The notes under the pieces were generated by a model that worked only from the letters and a program-made list of their open reading frames with translations, ran no database searches and was not told where the DNA came from. A DNA stretch of 64,000 nt, taken from NCBI GenBank assembly GCA_030655075.1, contig JAURWE010000055.1, forward strand, positions 248,001 to 312,000, written 5' to 3'. Numbering within the stretch: position 1 is the stretch's first letter; every line of letters starts with the position of its first letter. This DNA comes from Pararhizobium sp. (lineage in GTDB: Bacteria > Pseudomonadota > Alphaproteobacteria > Rhizobiales > Rhizobiaceae). The position numbers and the translations under genes were made by a program. Shown here piece after piece: positions 18,511 through 27,037 of the stretch.

Positions 18511-18536
18511 GACTTGACCCCAAAACCGAGGCCGCC

Positions 18537-19277
18537 ATGTTTCGCAGACCAGACTTATTGCTTGCAGCAGGCCTGTCGTTCTGGCCCCTGCTTTTCTGGC
18601 CCCTGACCGCCGAAGCGGCCTTTGTGGGAGAGCTCGAACTTGTCCCGGCCGGATGCGAAGCCTCTGGCACCTGCACGCTGGGCCAAGAGTTCGGCTATGT
18701 CGATGCCAACAATATCGGCTGGATGGCGAAAAAGGGATTGCTGACCGACGGCGCCTCGATACCGCCCTGGGCCCAACCGATCGTCGGAAAGCCGTTCGAG
18801 AAGGCCTTCATCAAAGCCGCCGTTATCCACGACCACTATTGCGACCGGCACGTCCGGCCCTGGCGCCAGACCCATCGCGTTTTTTATGATGCTCTGCTCG
18901 ATAGCGGCGTCTCCAAGAGCAAGGCCGGGACGATGTATTTCGCCATTCTTGTCGGTGGACCGAAGTGGGTGAAGCTGATCAAGGGCAAACCCTGCGCGCT
19001 CGGCTTCGCCTGCATCAACAAGGTCGAGATTGGCACGTCCCTGCCGGGGGCCGGCGTGGCGCTGGGCGAACAGAGCGACCGGTATCTGACCCGCCCGCCT
19101 CTCTACGGCTCTGCACAATTCGCCAACATCATGACGAGCGCACTGCCGGACCTCGAAAAAGACGGCGCCGAGCTGACACCCGAAGAGGTCGAACTCAAGG
19201 CGGCAAAAGCCATGGCCGGTGACCTGTATTTCATCAACGGCGATGAAATCGGCGGAGACCTCGGCACCGTGGAGTAA
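18537..19277 (+). CDS. secreted DUF1353-family protein
   Basis: This 246-residue protein has a signal peptide ending at TAEA (about residue 27). The core matches DUF1353: LLTDGASIPPWAQPI, then AAVIHDHYCDRH and THRVFYDALLDSGVSK. The His-Asp-His-Tyr-Cys segment could bind metal. DUF1353 proteins are frequent in phages and in bacterial cell-surface loci, with no established activity that I know of. The frame runs 61 codons further upstream inside the protease gene. The ATG at 18537, 26 bases after the protease stop, starts the signal peptide. Confidence 0.75.
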   Translation: MFRRPDLLLAAGLSFWPLLFWPLTAEAAFVGELELVPAGCEASGTCTLGQEFGYVDANNIGWMAKKGLLTDGASIPPWAQPIVGKPFEKAFIKAAVIHDHYCDRHVRPWRQTHRVFYDALLDSGVSKSKAGTMYFAILVGGPKWVKLIKGKPCALGFACINKVEIGTSLPGAGVALGEQSDRYLTRPPLYGSAQFANIMTSALPDLEKDGAELTPEEVELKAAKAMAGDLYFINGDEIGGDLGTVE

Positions 19278-19304
19278 CTGCAAACGCCAGAGAGGAGATC
19301 AGCC

Positions 19305-20273
19305 ATGTTGCTGCCAAAATTTCAACGCGCCGCCCTGCTTTCCGCCCTTGTTCTGTCGCCGGCTGCCGATGTGTTTGCTTCCGGATGCGGCTTTCAACTG
19401 AGCTTCACGCGGCCGGATGAAGGCGGGGCGCAGACCGTCAAGATCTTTCGCGGCGATGCCGTTCCCCAACTGGGCGGCATCCGGCCGCTGCTGTTCATCA
19501 CCTCGCTGAAGGTCAACACGGACGGCACGAAAATCTCCTATCACATCCGGGATGTAACGGGGCGGCGCTGCGCGGCGGATCCATCCGCAACGCCCTGTGC
19601 CATCAACAATATCCGCAACGCCTACACCAATGCCGCACGGCCGGTCTCTGACTTCGAGGCCGTTCGCGATGCGGGGTTTCCAGCCAGCACCTGGAATGTG
19701 CTCAGTTCCGACATCATCGAGAAAAATGCGCAGACCGGCAAACCCTGCACGACACCGGAGGGATATCTGGTGTCGATGACGGCCGATGTCGCGGTGGCGG
19801 GCGGCTTTGCCCGGGTGGGTGATTGCGACCAGTCGAAATGGATCGACGCGTTGACCGCGCCGGCCATCGTTCTGCCGAAGAAGACGGCTGCCGTCCCGTC
19901 GCAGTTCCTGGCCAATGGCGTGACCAAGCGCTCCCTCGTCGTCGGTCTGTCGAGACCTGCAACCCATCGTACGGTCTATGGCATCGTCGGCGACTACGGT
20001 CCGGTCAAGGAGATCGGTGAAGCCAATATCGCGATGAACCGCAAGCTCAACGGGCTGCCGGACACCGATCAACCCAAGCATCGGCAGGATGCGATCAACC
20101 GGTTCCAGGCAGGCCGCACGGCGATCCTGCTGTTTCCGGGCGATGCCCATGTGCTCGATCGCCCGATAACCGGAGCCAGAATTGCTGACGCCGGGAAAGC
20201 GGCATTGATGCAATTTGGCGGCTCCGAAAAGCTTTATGCCTGCATTCGCGACGAGGTCGACCCGACCTTCTGA
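19305..20273 (+). CDS. secreted protein with GH75 chitosanase-like pattern
   Basis: This 322-residue exported protein has a signal peptide of about 25 residues ending VFAS. The central and C-terminal parts read WIDALTAPAIVLPKK, then YGIVGDYGPVKEIGEANIAM and TAILLFPGD. This is reminiscent of glycoside hydrolase family 75, where an aspartate in Y-G-I-x-G-D and a nearby glutamate act in catalysis. The similarity is judged by eye only. It is the last gene of the four-gene unit, 27 bases after the DUF1353 gene, and meets a convergent reductase gene three bases further on. Confidence 0.5.
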   Translation: MLLPKFQRAALLSALVLSPAADVFASGCGFQLSFTRPDEGGAQTVKIFRGDAVPQLGGIRPLLFITSLKVNTDGTKISYHIRDVTGRRCAADPSATPCAINNIRNAYTNAARPVSDFEAVRDAGFPASTWNVLSSDIIEKNAQTGKPCTTPEGYLVSMTADVAVAGGFARVGDCDQSKWIDALTAPAIVLPKKTAAVPSQFLANGVTKRSLVVGLSRPATHRTVYGIVGDYGPVKEIGEANIAMNRKLNGLPDTDQPKHRQDAINRFQAGRTAILLFPGDAHVLDRPITGARIADAGKAALMQFGGSEKLYACIRDEVDPTF

Positions 20274-20276
20274 CGG

Positions 20277-20894
20277 CTATTCTTTTTCTCCCGGGTATTG
20301 TTTGGCTTTCAAAAGCTGTGCGAGGTGAGCCGTGTTCCGCGCCAGCATGGAAACCATCGTCTTGACGGCTTTCGGCGTGTCCTTGAGATCGACGAAATTG
20401 ACGGAGCCCATGGCCTCGCCCACCCAGTAGGCAACGCCGTTGGCGGGGATGGTGAAGCCGACATCGTTGAGTGCCTGAAACAGTTCGGCCGAAACATGGT
20501 GTGCGCCATCCTCATTGCCGACCGCAGCGACGGCGGCGACCTTGCCGTACGAAACCATGCGACCCTGATCGTCGGTTTCATCAAGAAACGCATCCATACG
20601 CTCCAACGCCCGCTTGCAGACGCTGCCGGGCTGGCCCATCCAGATTGGTGTTCCCATCAACAGGATGTCCGCCGCCAGGATTTTCGTGCGGATGGCCGGC
20701 CAGTCGTCGCCCTCGCCTTCATCGGAAGTCACGCCCGGCTTGATGTTGAGATCGGCCAGCCAGATGGTTTCGGTCTCCACGTCGAACGCAGTGAGCGCGT
20801 TGGCGATCAACTCGAGCATATGGGCTGTCGATGATTTTTCGCTTGATCGCGATGTTTTCAACGTTCCATTCAGAGCGAGAGCTTTGAGAGACAT
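20277..20894 (-). CDS. flavodoxin-like NAD(P)H-dependent FMN reductase
   Basis: This 205-residue protein begins SLKALALNGTLKTSRSSEKS, the phosphate-binding loop of NADPH-dependent FMN reductases and flavodoxin-fold quinone reductases. It continues with ADILLMGTPIWMGQPGSVCK, the conserved FMN-contact loop. The cytosolic enzyme probably reduces flavin or quinones; the substrate is unknown. I chose the ATG at 20894, which has AGGTGAT upstream, a match to the 16S rRNA tail. The frame is open to 21032 but that part looks non-coding. Confidence 0.83.
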   Translation of the reverse strand: MSLKALALNGTLKTSRSSEKSSTAHMLELIANALTAFDVETETIWLADLNIKPGVTSDEGEGDDWPAIRTKILAADILLMGTPIWMGQPGSVCKRALERMDAFLDETDDQGRMVSYGKVAAVAAVGNEDGAHHVSAELFQALNDVGFTIPANGVAYWVGEAMGSVNFVDLKDTPKAVKTMVSMLARNTAHLAQLLKAKQYPGEKE

Positions 20895-21091
20895 GGGAGG
20901 ATCACCTTTTGATTTCGTGAGACTGAAGAGGTCTTCTGCGACGTTCGCGGAAAACCGGCCGAAAGCGAGATTGTTCCGAACCGGTTGCTGAGGTTTCGCG
21001 ACTACGCCGCTGAAGCCACAGCCCTGCAACAATCCCCCCTCCGAAGCGTTAGGCGAGCGACGCCTTCGCCCCCGACGAAAAGGAGATCGAT

Positions 21092-21406
21092 ATGAACACG
21101 TCCATCGCTCAGGCCACCGGATCGGGCCAGCTTGATATCAATGGCCAAACCTCGCCAGTGTCTTATGTGCTGACTTCGAACGACGGCAGCGTCGGTATCG
21201 ACGTCAGCCTTCCCCGGGACTGGCTGCTGGAGCGTGGTTTTCGCAGGCAAGCTGTTCTGATTCGCGAAAATGGCGAGAAAACCACTGTTGGCCTTCCGAG
21301 TGACCTCGATACGTCCCACCCGGTTGCCGTCATCCTCTCGGCCCGCAGCGACGGTTCGGATGCGGCCGATCTAGGCCGGTATCCGGAGTTCCAAGCGGCC
21401 CAATAA
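21092..21406 (+). CDS. hypothetical protein, 104 residues
   Basis: The gene has a strong ribosome site (AAAAGGAGAT) eight bases before the ATG, so translation is likely. The product has no signal peptide or membrane segment. Residues 10-75 alternate in a beta-rich way (GQLDINGQTSPVSYVLTSND, then VSLPRDWLLERGF). I do not recognise a family. It is divergent from the FMN reductase gene. Confidence 0.55.
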   Translation: MNTSIAQATGSGQLDINGQTSPVSYVLTSNDGSVGIDVSLPRDWLLERGFRRQAVLIRENGEKTTVGLPSDLDTSHPVAVILSARSDGSDAADLGRYPEFQAAQ

Positions 21407-21574
21407 AGCCTTCCTGGACGTGCCATTTGGGATCGTCTTCCAATGTCCCGTACCGAATAAAGACCGCTCCGCAACCGTTCCCTGGCGGGAACACATAGTG
21501 TGGCGGCTTGCCATTTCGGATAGCGGCGCCTTCATGCGACATTCCCGTATCGGGCAAGTGGCCGCGTCTGTAAG

Positions 21575-23137
21575 ATGGCCGCAACGCCGTCCACCGGTGC
21601 AATGGGAAGCTACGGGATGCAGAGAGCCAAACCATCGGACGCATTGGCTGTCCTTCTGATGCTGGGCATCGGCCTTGTGTGTTTGATCCGTGCCTATTTC
21701 GCGATGAGCCAGTCCGGTTCGGGTGAGGCTCTGGTGCTGCTTGGCGGCTGGCGCATCGCCGATGACCGGTTTGCCGCCTATCTGCGGCTGGCCGTGCTTC
21801 TCGCTGCCGGTGTCGGCGCCGTTCTCGCCGCCCTTTTTGTTTGGAACCGGTCGCGGATACACGCCGATCAGGATCAATCTTCTCTTGCGCCGCGGTTCGG
21901 CCGCAACGCGCGTGTTCCCGGCAGCGGTCAACCGGCGGCCCGAACTGCAGCATTCGTTTTCGCAGCCCTTGCCGGTCTGGTCGCTGCCGGCGATTGCCTG
22001 ATCTTTGAACGCGTCCCATCGTCCACGCCGCTTCTGGTCGAAGACAAGGCCCGTATCGAACAGCCCGTGGCCGAAACCAAACAGGCAGCAAAGAAGCCTG
22101 AGGTCTTGCCGTCGGTGCGGGATACCGGCAAGGCTGAGGCGCAGCAGGAGGACGGTCAGACGGCCAAACTGCCGGCCACCGATCCGGTGCCGGAGACCGT
22201 GGTCAAATTGCCGGATCCTGTTCCCCTGCCGGCGCAGACCACGGGTCATCGCGGAGCGGTCGTGTGGCTGGCGCTCTCGCCCGACAGCCAATCGATCCTC
22301 AGCGCCAGTATCGACAAGACAATCAGGCTCTGGGACATCAAGGGCCAGCCGATCCGCGATCTGGGCGCACACAAGGACATGGCGCGCACGGCGCTGTTCC
22401 TGCCCGGCGGCACCCGTGTTCTGTCGGCCGGAGACGATGGCGAGATCGTGCTTCGTTCGGTGGACGATGGCGCCGTGCTGCATGTCTTTTCGGCGGCGGA
22501 ACACGGCAGCGCCAACAAGGTGGCGATCTCAGCCGATGGCAAACGCGCCGTCAGCGGCCACGAAGCAGGCACAGTCATCATCTGGGATATCGAGAAAAGG
22601 ACCGCATTGCATGTGCTCAACGGGCAAGACTGGTCGATCAGCAGCGTGGCTATTTCTCCCGACGGCCGCCGGGCGCTGAGCGGCAGCATCGACGGCACGC
22701 TGAAATTCTGGGACATCGATGCGGGCCGCCTGCTTCGCGCCTGGAAAGGCCACGAACGCGGGACCTATGGCATGGCGTTTACCGCAGATGCCCGGGAAGT
22801 GGTGACCGGAAGCGGCGACGGTACCATCAAGGTTTGGGATCTGGCGGCAAAGAAGGAGATCCGGCGCCTTGAGGGGCACTCGGGCACTGTTTATACGCTG
22901 GTTCTTTCCGCCGACGGCAAGCAGATTCTCAGCGGCTCGCTCGACGGAACAGCCCGTCTTTGGGACAAGGCCACCGGTGATGAAATCACCCAGTTTAACG
23001 GCCATACGGGACCTGTCCTGTCCGTGGCATTTGGTCCCGCCGGTACGGTTCTAACCGGCAGTGCCGACGGAACGATCCGGATCTGGCCCATCGACGGTGG
23101 CACTGCACCCATCGTCGTTGCCGGTGCGCCGCAGTGA
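21575..23137 (+). CDS. membrane-anchored WD40 repeat protein
   Basis: About 520 residues. Three hydrophobic segments occupy residues 20-145, followed by a Glu/Ala/Pro-rich linker. From about residue 225 to the end there are about seven WD40 blades, each ending in signatures such as IRLWDI, VIIWDI, LKFWDI, IKVWDL, ARLWDK and IRIWPI. The propeller would serve as a protein interaction platform, and the membrane topology decides on which side. I used the first ATG. Internal ATGs at 21602 and 21617 are equally possible starts. The next gene encodes a GGDEF-EAL protein. Confidence 0.85.
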   Translation: MAATPSTGAMGSYGMQRAKPSDALAVLLMLGIGLVCLIRAYFAMSQSGSGEALVLLGGWRIADDRFAAYLRLAVLLAAGVGAVLAALFVWNRSRIHADQDQSSLAPRFGRNARVPGSGQPAARTAAFVFAALAGLVAAGDCLIFERVPSSTPLLVEDKARIEQPVAETKQAAKKPEVLPSVRDTGKAEAQQEDGQTAKLPATDPVPETVVKLPDPVPLPAQTTGHRGAVVWLALSPDSQSILSASIDKTIRLWDIKGQPIRDLGAHKDMARTALFLPGGTRVLSAGDDGEIVLRSVDDGAVLHVFSAAEHGSANKVAISADGKRAVSGHEAGTVIIWDIEKRTALHVLNGQDWSISSVAISPDGRRALSGSIDGTLKFWDIDAGRLLRAWKGHERGTYGMAFTADAREVVTGSGDGTIKVWDLAAKKEIRRLEGHSGTVYTLVLSADGKQILSGSLDGTARLWDKATGDEITQFNGHTGPVLSVAFGPAGTVLTGSADGTIRIWPIDGGTAPIVVAGAPQ

Positions 23138-23376
23138 CGTGCTCAAGGCTGGCGCCAGCAGCGCGATGTATTATTTCCCGGAACCGATGATTAACCCATC
23201 TGTAATTGACTGTGCGTAGCGTAATTCCGGTGTTGGAGGCACAGACCCCTGAAATGAATTCAGAGAAATCGCGCTGTGACTAGCGTGCACTCCGGAGTTA
23301 TATTTAAGAGGTTTCGCATATTGACCCATCTGGCGACGTCAGCTGTCTATGCTTTACAGGCGCAGAACAGATTTTC

Positions 23377-25668
23377 ATGACACCTGGCAAAACAAAAATT
23401 CGGTTTCTTCTGGTCGTCGCACTGCTCGCCATTCCGAGCCTGTGCTTCGGATGGCTGTTTCTGGCGCAAAGCCAGAAGGCGATTACCTTCGCCGAGCAGG
23501 AACTGGCCGGCATTCAATATCTGCGCTCCATCGTTCCGCTGTTCGTCGATCTCGGTGAAACACATTCGCCGCAGGAGATGCAGTCGCTTTCCGCCTTCGA
23601 GGCGATGCGTGCGCAAATGGATGTCCGTTTTGAGTCCGGCCTGCTGTCGGAAGCCGTGGTCAACGCGTTTCACAGATCGCCCAGCAACCCCGAGTCCGTT
23701 CGGTTTGCGCTGCTGGCGCTGATCAACCGGGTCAGTGACACGTCGAACCTGACGATCGATCCGGAACTCGACAGCTACTACTTGATGCAGACGATGGTCT
23801 TTCATGCACCGCAGCTGATGTCGTCGCTGGACGCCCTGTCCAACGTCATGGCGGCCAACCAGGCCGTACCGGTGGAACTGTCGCAAAGTGCGTCGTCGAT
23901 TTTCGTCGAGACCGTCAGGCTGGAGGATGCAGCCGAAGATTTGCGGCGCGCCTACACGCGTGCTCTTTCCTCCAATCTCGACGGATCGCTGGAGCGAAAA
24001 TTATCGACCAAGGTCGAAACGGCGATGCGGGCTGTGCACAAACTGTCGATTGCCGGGCACCGGTTGCGCGCCAGCATTCTGGACGGGACGGCGGCGAACG
24101 GCAGCCAGGTTTACGGGACCGGGGCTGCGGATGAAAAAAGCTCGGTCATCGCCGCGTGGAGCACCATGGGCGACAATCTCGAGCGGCTGGTGTCAAAGCG
24201 CCTGGAAACCCTGAAGGGCAAACGCAATATTGCGCTCGGGTTCTCCAGCATCGCGGCGATTGTCGTCTTCTTCATGGGATTGGGGGTCTTCCGTTCGCTG
24301 CTGGTTGAGATGGATGAGCAGATCGTTTTTCTGGCCCATCACGATGCCATGACCAAATTGAAGAACCGGGCGGCCTTCTCGCAGGCGATGATGGCGGTGC
24401 TGAGCGAGAGCGGCAGTACGGCGCCGTTTGCCGTTCATGCCATCGATCTCGATGGCTTCAAATTCGTCAACGATACATTCGGTCATCATGCCGGCGACGA
24501 AGTTCTTCAGGCAACGGCCCTGCGCCTGCTTGATATTGCCGGGCCGGACGATGTCATCGGGCGGCGTGGTGGCGACGAATTCGTCGCCCTGCAACGCAAC
24601 GTCGAGACCAGTGCAACGGCCGAGGCTTTCGCCGCCAGGATCGTAAACGTGCTGAATGCGCCGTTTCAGATGGATGGCAAGACCATCAGCCTCAGCGCAT
24701 CGGTGGGCTCGTCGATCTCGGGGGCCCACGGCGATACCGAGATCAGGCTGATGCAATCGGCCGATCTGGCGCTCTATGCGGCCAAGAAGATGGGCAAGGA
24801 TCAGGCCTGTCTTTTCAGTGCGGCGATGGAAATCGAACAGCGCCGGGTCAGCGCGCTCGATACGCGCGTGCGCAACGCTGTCCGCGACATGGATTTTTCC
24901 CTTGCCTACCAGCCGCAGTATGCGCCAGACGGCCATCAGATCACCGGGTTCGAAGCCCTGCTGCGTCTCACCGACCTCGACGGCAGCCCGATTTCTCCGG
25001 TTCTGTTCATCCCCGTCCTCGAGCGGCTCGGGCTGATCGGCGAAATGGGAAGCTGGGTGCTGAAACAGGCCTGCTCGACGGCAGCCGGATGGCCGGAAGA
25101 GATTGTCGTGGCGGTGAACGTTTCGCCGCTTCAGTTTGCCAAGGGCCAGCTAACAAGCGAGATTTCTCAGGCCCTGCGTGAAACCGGCCTGCCGCCACAG
25201 CGCCTGCAGCTTGAGATCACCGAAAGTGCCATTCTCGACGACACGGAAATTGTGTTGAAAGAACTGAACGACATCAAGGCGCTGGGCGTGTCGATTGCCA
25301 TGGATGATTTCGGCACCGGCTATTCCAGCCTTTCCTCGCTCTGGCGCTTTCCCTTCGACAAGATCAAGATCGACAAGTCGTTCCTCAGCAATCGCTCCGA
25401 GCGCGGTCATCTGGCCCTGAACACAGTCCGGTCGATCGTGGCACTTGCCCACTCCCTGTCAATGAGCGTCACTGTCGAGGGTGTGGAAACGCAGGCCCAG
25501 GCTGCTCTTATGGCCGAACTGAAGTGCGACCAGCTTCAGGGATTCTATTTCAGCAAGCCCATTCCAGAGGTTCAACTGGCAGCCTTCATCCTCAATAACT
25601 TCCTTGTAAGCGCCCGTGTTGCCGCCGACATCTCGCCTGCGACTGCCCGCCTGAAAAATTCCGTTTGA
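23377..25668 (+). CDS. membrane GGDEF-EAL cyclic di-GMP enzyme
   Basis: A 763-residue protein with a helix at 10-30, a helical extracytoplasmic sensor region (35-280), a second helix at about 284-306, a GGDEF domain (about 318-475) and an EAL domain (about 500-750). GGDEF is intact at 398-402 (RRGGDEFVAL). The EAL motif appears as GFEALLRL, with downstream NVSPLQF, LEITESA, MDDFGTGYSS and DKIKIDKSFL, so both activities are possible. These enzymes make and break cyclic di-GMP, which governs motility and polysaccharide production. The upstream 240-base gap shows no clear operator. Confidence 0.92.
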   Translation: MTPGKTKIRFLLVVALLAIPSLCFGWLFLAQSQKAITFAEQELAGIQYLRSIVPLFVDLGETHSPQEMQSLSAFEAMRAQMDVRFESGLLSEAVVNAFHRSPSNPESVRFALLALINRVSDTSNLTIDPELDSYYLMQTMVFHAPQLMSSLDALSNVMAANQAVPVELSQSASSIFVETVRLEDAAEDLRRAYTRALSSNLDGSLERKLSTKVETAMRAVHKLSIAGHRLRASILDGTAANGSQVYGTGAADEKSSVIAAWSTMGDNLERLVSKRLETLKGKRNIALGFSSIAAIVVFFMGLGVFRSLLVEMDEQIVFLAHHDAMTKLKNRAAFSQAMMAVLSESGSTAPFAVHAIDLDGFKFVNDTFGHHAGDEVLQATALRLLDIAGPDDVIGRRGGDEFVALQRNVETSATAEAFAARIVNVLNAPFQMDGKTISLSASVGSSISGAHGDTEIRLMQSADLALYAAKKMGKDQACLFSAAMEIEQRRVSALDTRVRNAVRDMDFSLAYQPQYAPDGHQITGFEALLRLTDLDGSPISPVLFIPVLERLGLIGEMGSWVLKQACSTAAGWPEEIVVAVNVSPLQFAKGQLTSEISQALRETGLPPQRLQLEITESAILDDTEIVLKELNDIKALGVSIAMDDFGTGYSSLSSLWRFPFDKIKIDKSFLSNRSERGHLALNTVRSIVALAHSLSMSVTVEGVETQAQAALMAELKCDQLQGFYFSKPIPEVQLAAFILNNFLVSARVAADISPATARLKNSV

Positions 25669-25715
25669 GCCATGGCTCCTTTACCGCAGGTGGCCGGGCA
25701 TTGTATTAGGCGCCG

Positions 25716-25973
25716 ATGTCTGATGCGATTTGCCTGACCGGAATACCGGAAGAATGCTGGAGAGCGGCAATCGCAGCTCTGGCGGCCGATGGATGGTCGC
25801 TGCGCAAGGGTGGCGGGCTCGATTTCTCCCGGGCGGTGCTGGAACGTGACGGCATGAACATAAAGATGGAATACGACATCTGGTCCGACGGCGAGATGGT
25901 CTTTGCGAGCGTGGACACGCCCAAGATCAGAGCCGCACTTCCCGCCCATCTCCTTGCAGATCTGCCACTATGA
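25716..25973 (+). CDS. hypothetical protein, 85 residues
   Basis: A small soluble protein with no family I recognise. It has several Trp residues and the mixed helix-strand pattern of a compact alpha/beta domain. It starts 47 bases after the GGDEF-EAL gene on the same strand, and its TGA overlaps the ATG of the next gene by four bases. That coupling supports it as a real gene and suggests that it acts with its neighbour. Confidence 0.55.
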   Translation: MSDAICLTGIPEECWRAAIAALAADGWSLRKGGGLDFSRAVLERDGMNIKMEYDIWSDGEMVFASVDTPKIRAALPAHLLADLPL

Positions 25974-26254
25974 GAAGCTTTGCCGTCCCTGCTTGTGGGG
26001 TTGTTTCCGTTCTGTCGATGGCGGCGGGGCTTTTTGCCTGCCTGTTCCTCATCCTCAGCCCATCCGGCGGCGGCTTCTTTCCGGATCTCGACACTGTGCT
26101 GGGCCTGTTGGCTCTTTGCGCGGGTACCATTGTCTCGGGCGTCTGCAATGCTGCCTGCTGGTCGCTCGACCAAGGCAGGCGGTGGCTCGGGGGTCTGGCG
26201 CTGATGCAGGTGATCCTCGCGCTGGGTGTGGTCGCAGTCCTCCTGCAAACCTAA
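25970..26254 (+). CDS. small membrane protein, 94 residues
   Basis: The product is very hydrophobic, with three likely helices (about residues 7-31, 40-63 and 72-92) joined by short loops such as SPSGGGFFPDLD. I do not recognise a family. It overlaps the preceding gene by ATGA, so translation is probably coupled. Its 3' end abuts the convergent DUF4112 gene six bases away. Confidence 0.55.
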   Translation: MRSFAVPACGVVSVLSMAAGLFACLFLILSPSGGGFFPDLDTVLGLLALCAGTIVSGVCNAACWSLDQGRRWLGGLALMQVILALGVVAVLLQT

Positions 26255-26260
26255 AGCACT

Positions 26261-26683
26261 TCAGACCGGCATGCGGCCCGCGAAAGAACGCCGCTCTTCC
26301 CGGTGTCTCTGGATGTCGGCACCGGTGATTTCAAAGTGGTCCAGAATCAGCTGCACATTTCTCTTGTGCGATTTGAAATAGACATCGAACACGTCGCCCA
26401 CAACCGGTATCGCACCAACGGCCGTATCCAGCCCAAGATTATAGATCATTTTCGCCAGAACCGTTCGCGGCAGGCCGAGCGTTCGGGCCTCGTTGACAAT
26501 ATAGAGACCGACAAGCGCACCGGCGGCATCGCCGATACCCGGCACGAGGCCGAGCACAGAATCAGCGCCCAGCCTGATACCTGTGCCGGGAATGTGAATG
26601 GCTGTGTCCATCACCCGGGCAATGGCCGCGAGGCGCACAATGCGGGACATCAGTGCCGCAGGCTCGTAATTGATTCGGGTCAT
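26261..26683 (-). CDS. DUF4112 domain protein
   Basis: This 140-residue protein matches DUF4112: MDTAIHIPGTGIRLGADSVL, then GLVPGIGDAAGALVGLYIV and AVGAIPVVGDVFDVYFKSHK. The Gly-Pro-Gly-hydrophobic segments may associate with membranes. Its function is unknown. It is encoded eight bases downstream of a DUF2934 gene with a stress-type promoter, so it probably belongs to the same general stress transcript. Confidence 0.85.
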   Translation of the reverse strand: MTRINYEPAALMSRIVRLAAIARVMDTAIHIPGTGIRLGADSVLGLVPGIGDAAGALVGLYIVNEARTLGLPRTVLAKMIYNLGLDTAVGAIPVVGDVFDVYFKSHKRNVQLILDHFEITGADIQRHREERRSFAGRMPV

Positions 26684-26691
26684 GAGCGCGG

Positions 26692-26925
26692 TCAGGGACC
26701 TTCCGTCCGTTTCACCGCCTCGCCGGGCTCGATCTCGCCGGTGGTAATAGGCGGGGTTGCGATCGCCGCAAGATCAGCCGGATCGGCCTGACTGCCGGCT
26801 TCAGCATTCGACCGTTCCTGCTCTGCCTGATGCCAGTGCTCCTGATCATGCCCGTCGGGCCGCCCATCGGCTTCCCACAGGGCATAAGCGCGTTCATGAA
26901 GCCATTTGATCCAGTCGTTGCTCAT
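26692..26925 (-). CDS. DUF2934 domain protein, copy 1
   Basis: This 77-residue protein begins with the DUF2934 signature WLHERAYALWEADGRPDGHD followed by HWHQAEQE. Family members are small, charged and of unknown function, and are often stress-induced in rhizobia. The ATG at 26925 has AAGGAG seven bases upstream; an ATG six bases earlier is too close to it. A second DUF2934 gene of the same length lies at 57019-57252. Both have the same GGAAC-N16-GGTT promoter element. Confidence 0.85.
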   Translation of the reverse strand: MSNDWIKWLHERAYALWEADGRPDGHDQEHWHQAEQERSNAEAGSQADPADLAAIATPPITTGEIEPGEAVKRTEGP

Positions 26926-26948
26926 GGTCATTCTCCTTTTGCTGGAAG

Positions 26949-26973
26949 AACCAAGAAGTTCAGACAATGTTCC
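26949..26973 (-). promoter_or_regulatory. EcfG-type general stress promoter for DUF2934-DUF4112
   Basis: On the minus strand GGAAC is followed after 16 bases by GGTT, matching the alphaproteobacterial stress consensus GGAAC-N16/17-cGTT with one change. The -10 element lies 24 bases before the DUF2934 start codon. Confidence 0.7.
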
Positions 26974-27037
26974 CCGCCACAGAGCCTGCGCGCCGGGATA
27001 CCAATGATAATGCTCCTCCCGGACGATTTTGCTAAGC

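Noticed and set aside
21488..21512. A GGAAC upstream of the WD40 gene as a stress promoter
   Set aside because: The sequence 16-17 bases downstream (TGCC region) has no GTT element, so it fails the consensus.
22240..23110. Repeated DNA at 22.2-23.1 kb as a possible repeat array
   Set aside because: The similarity is at protein level only (WD40 blades within one gene); the DNA units are diverged and there are no spacers as in CRISPR.
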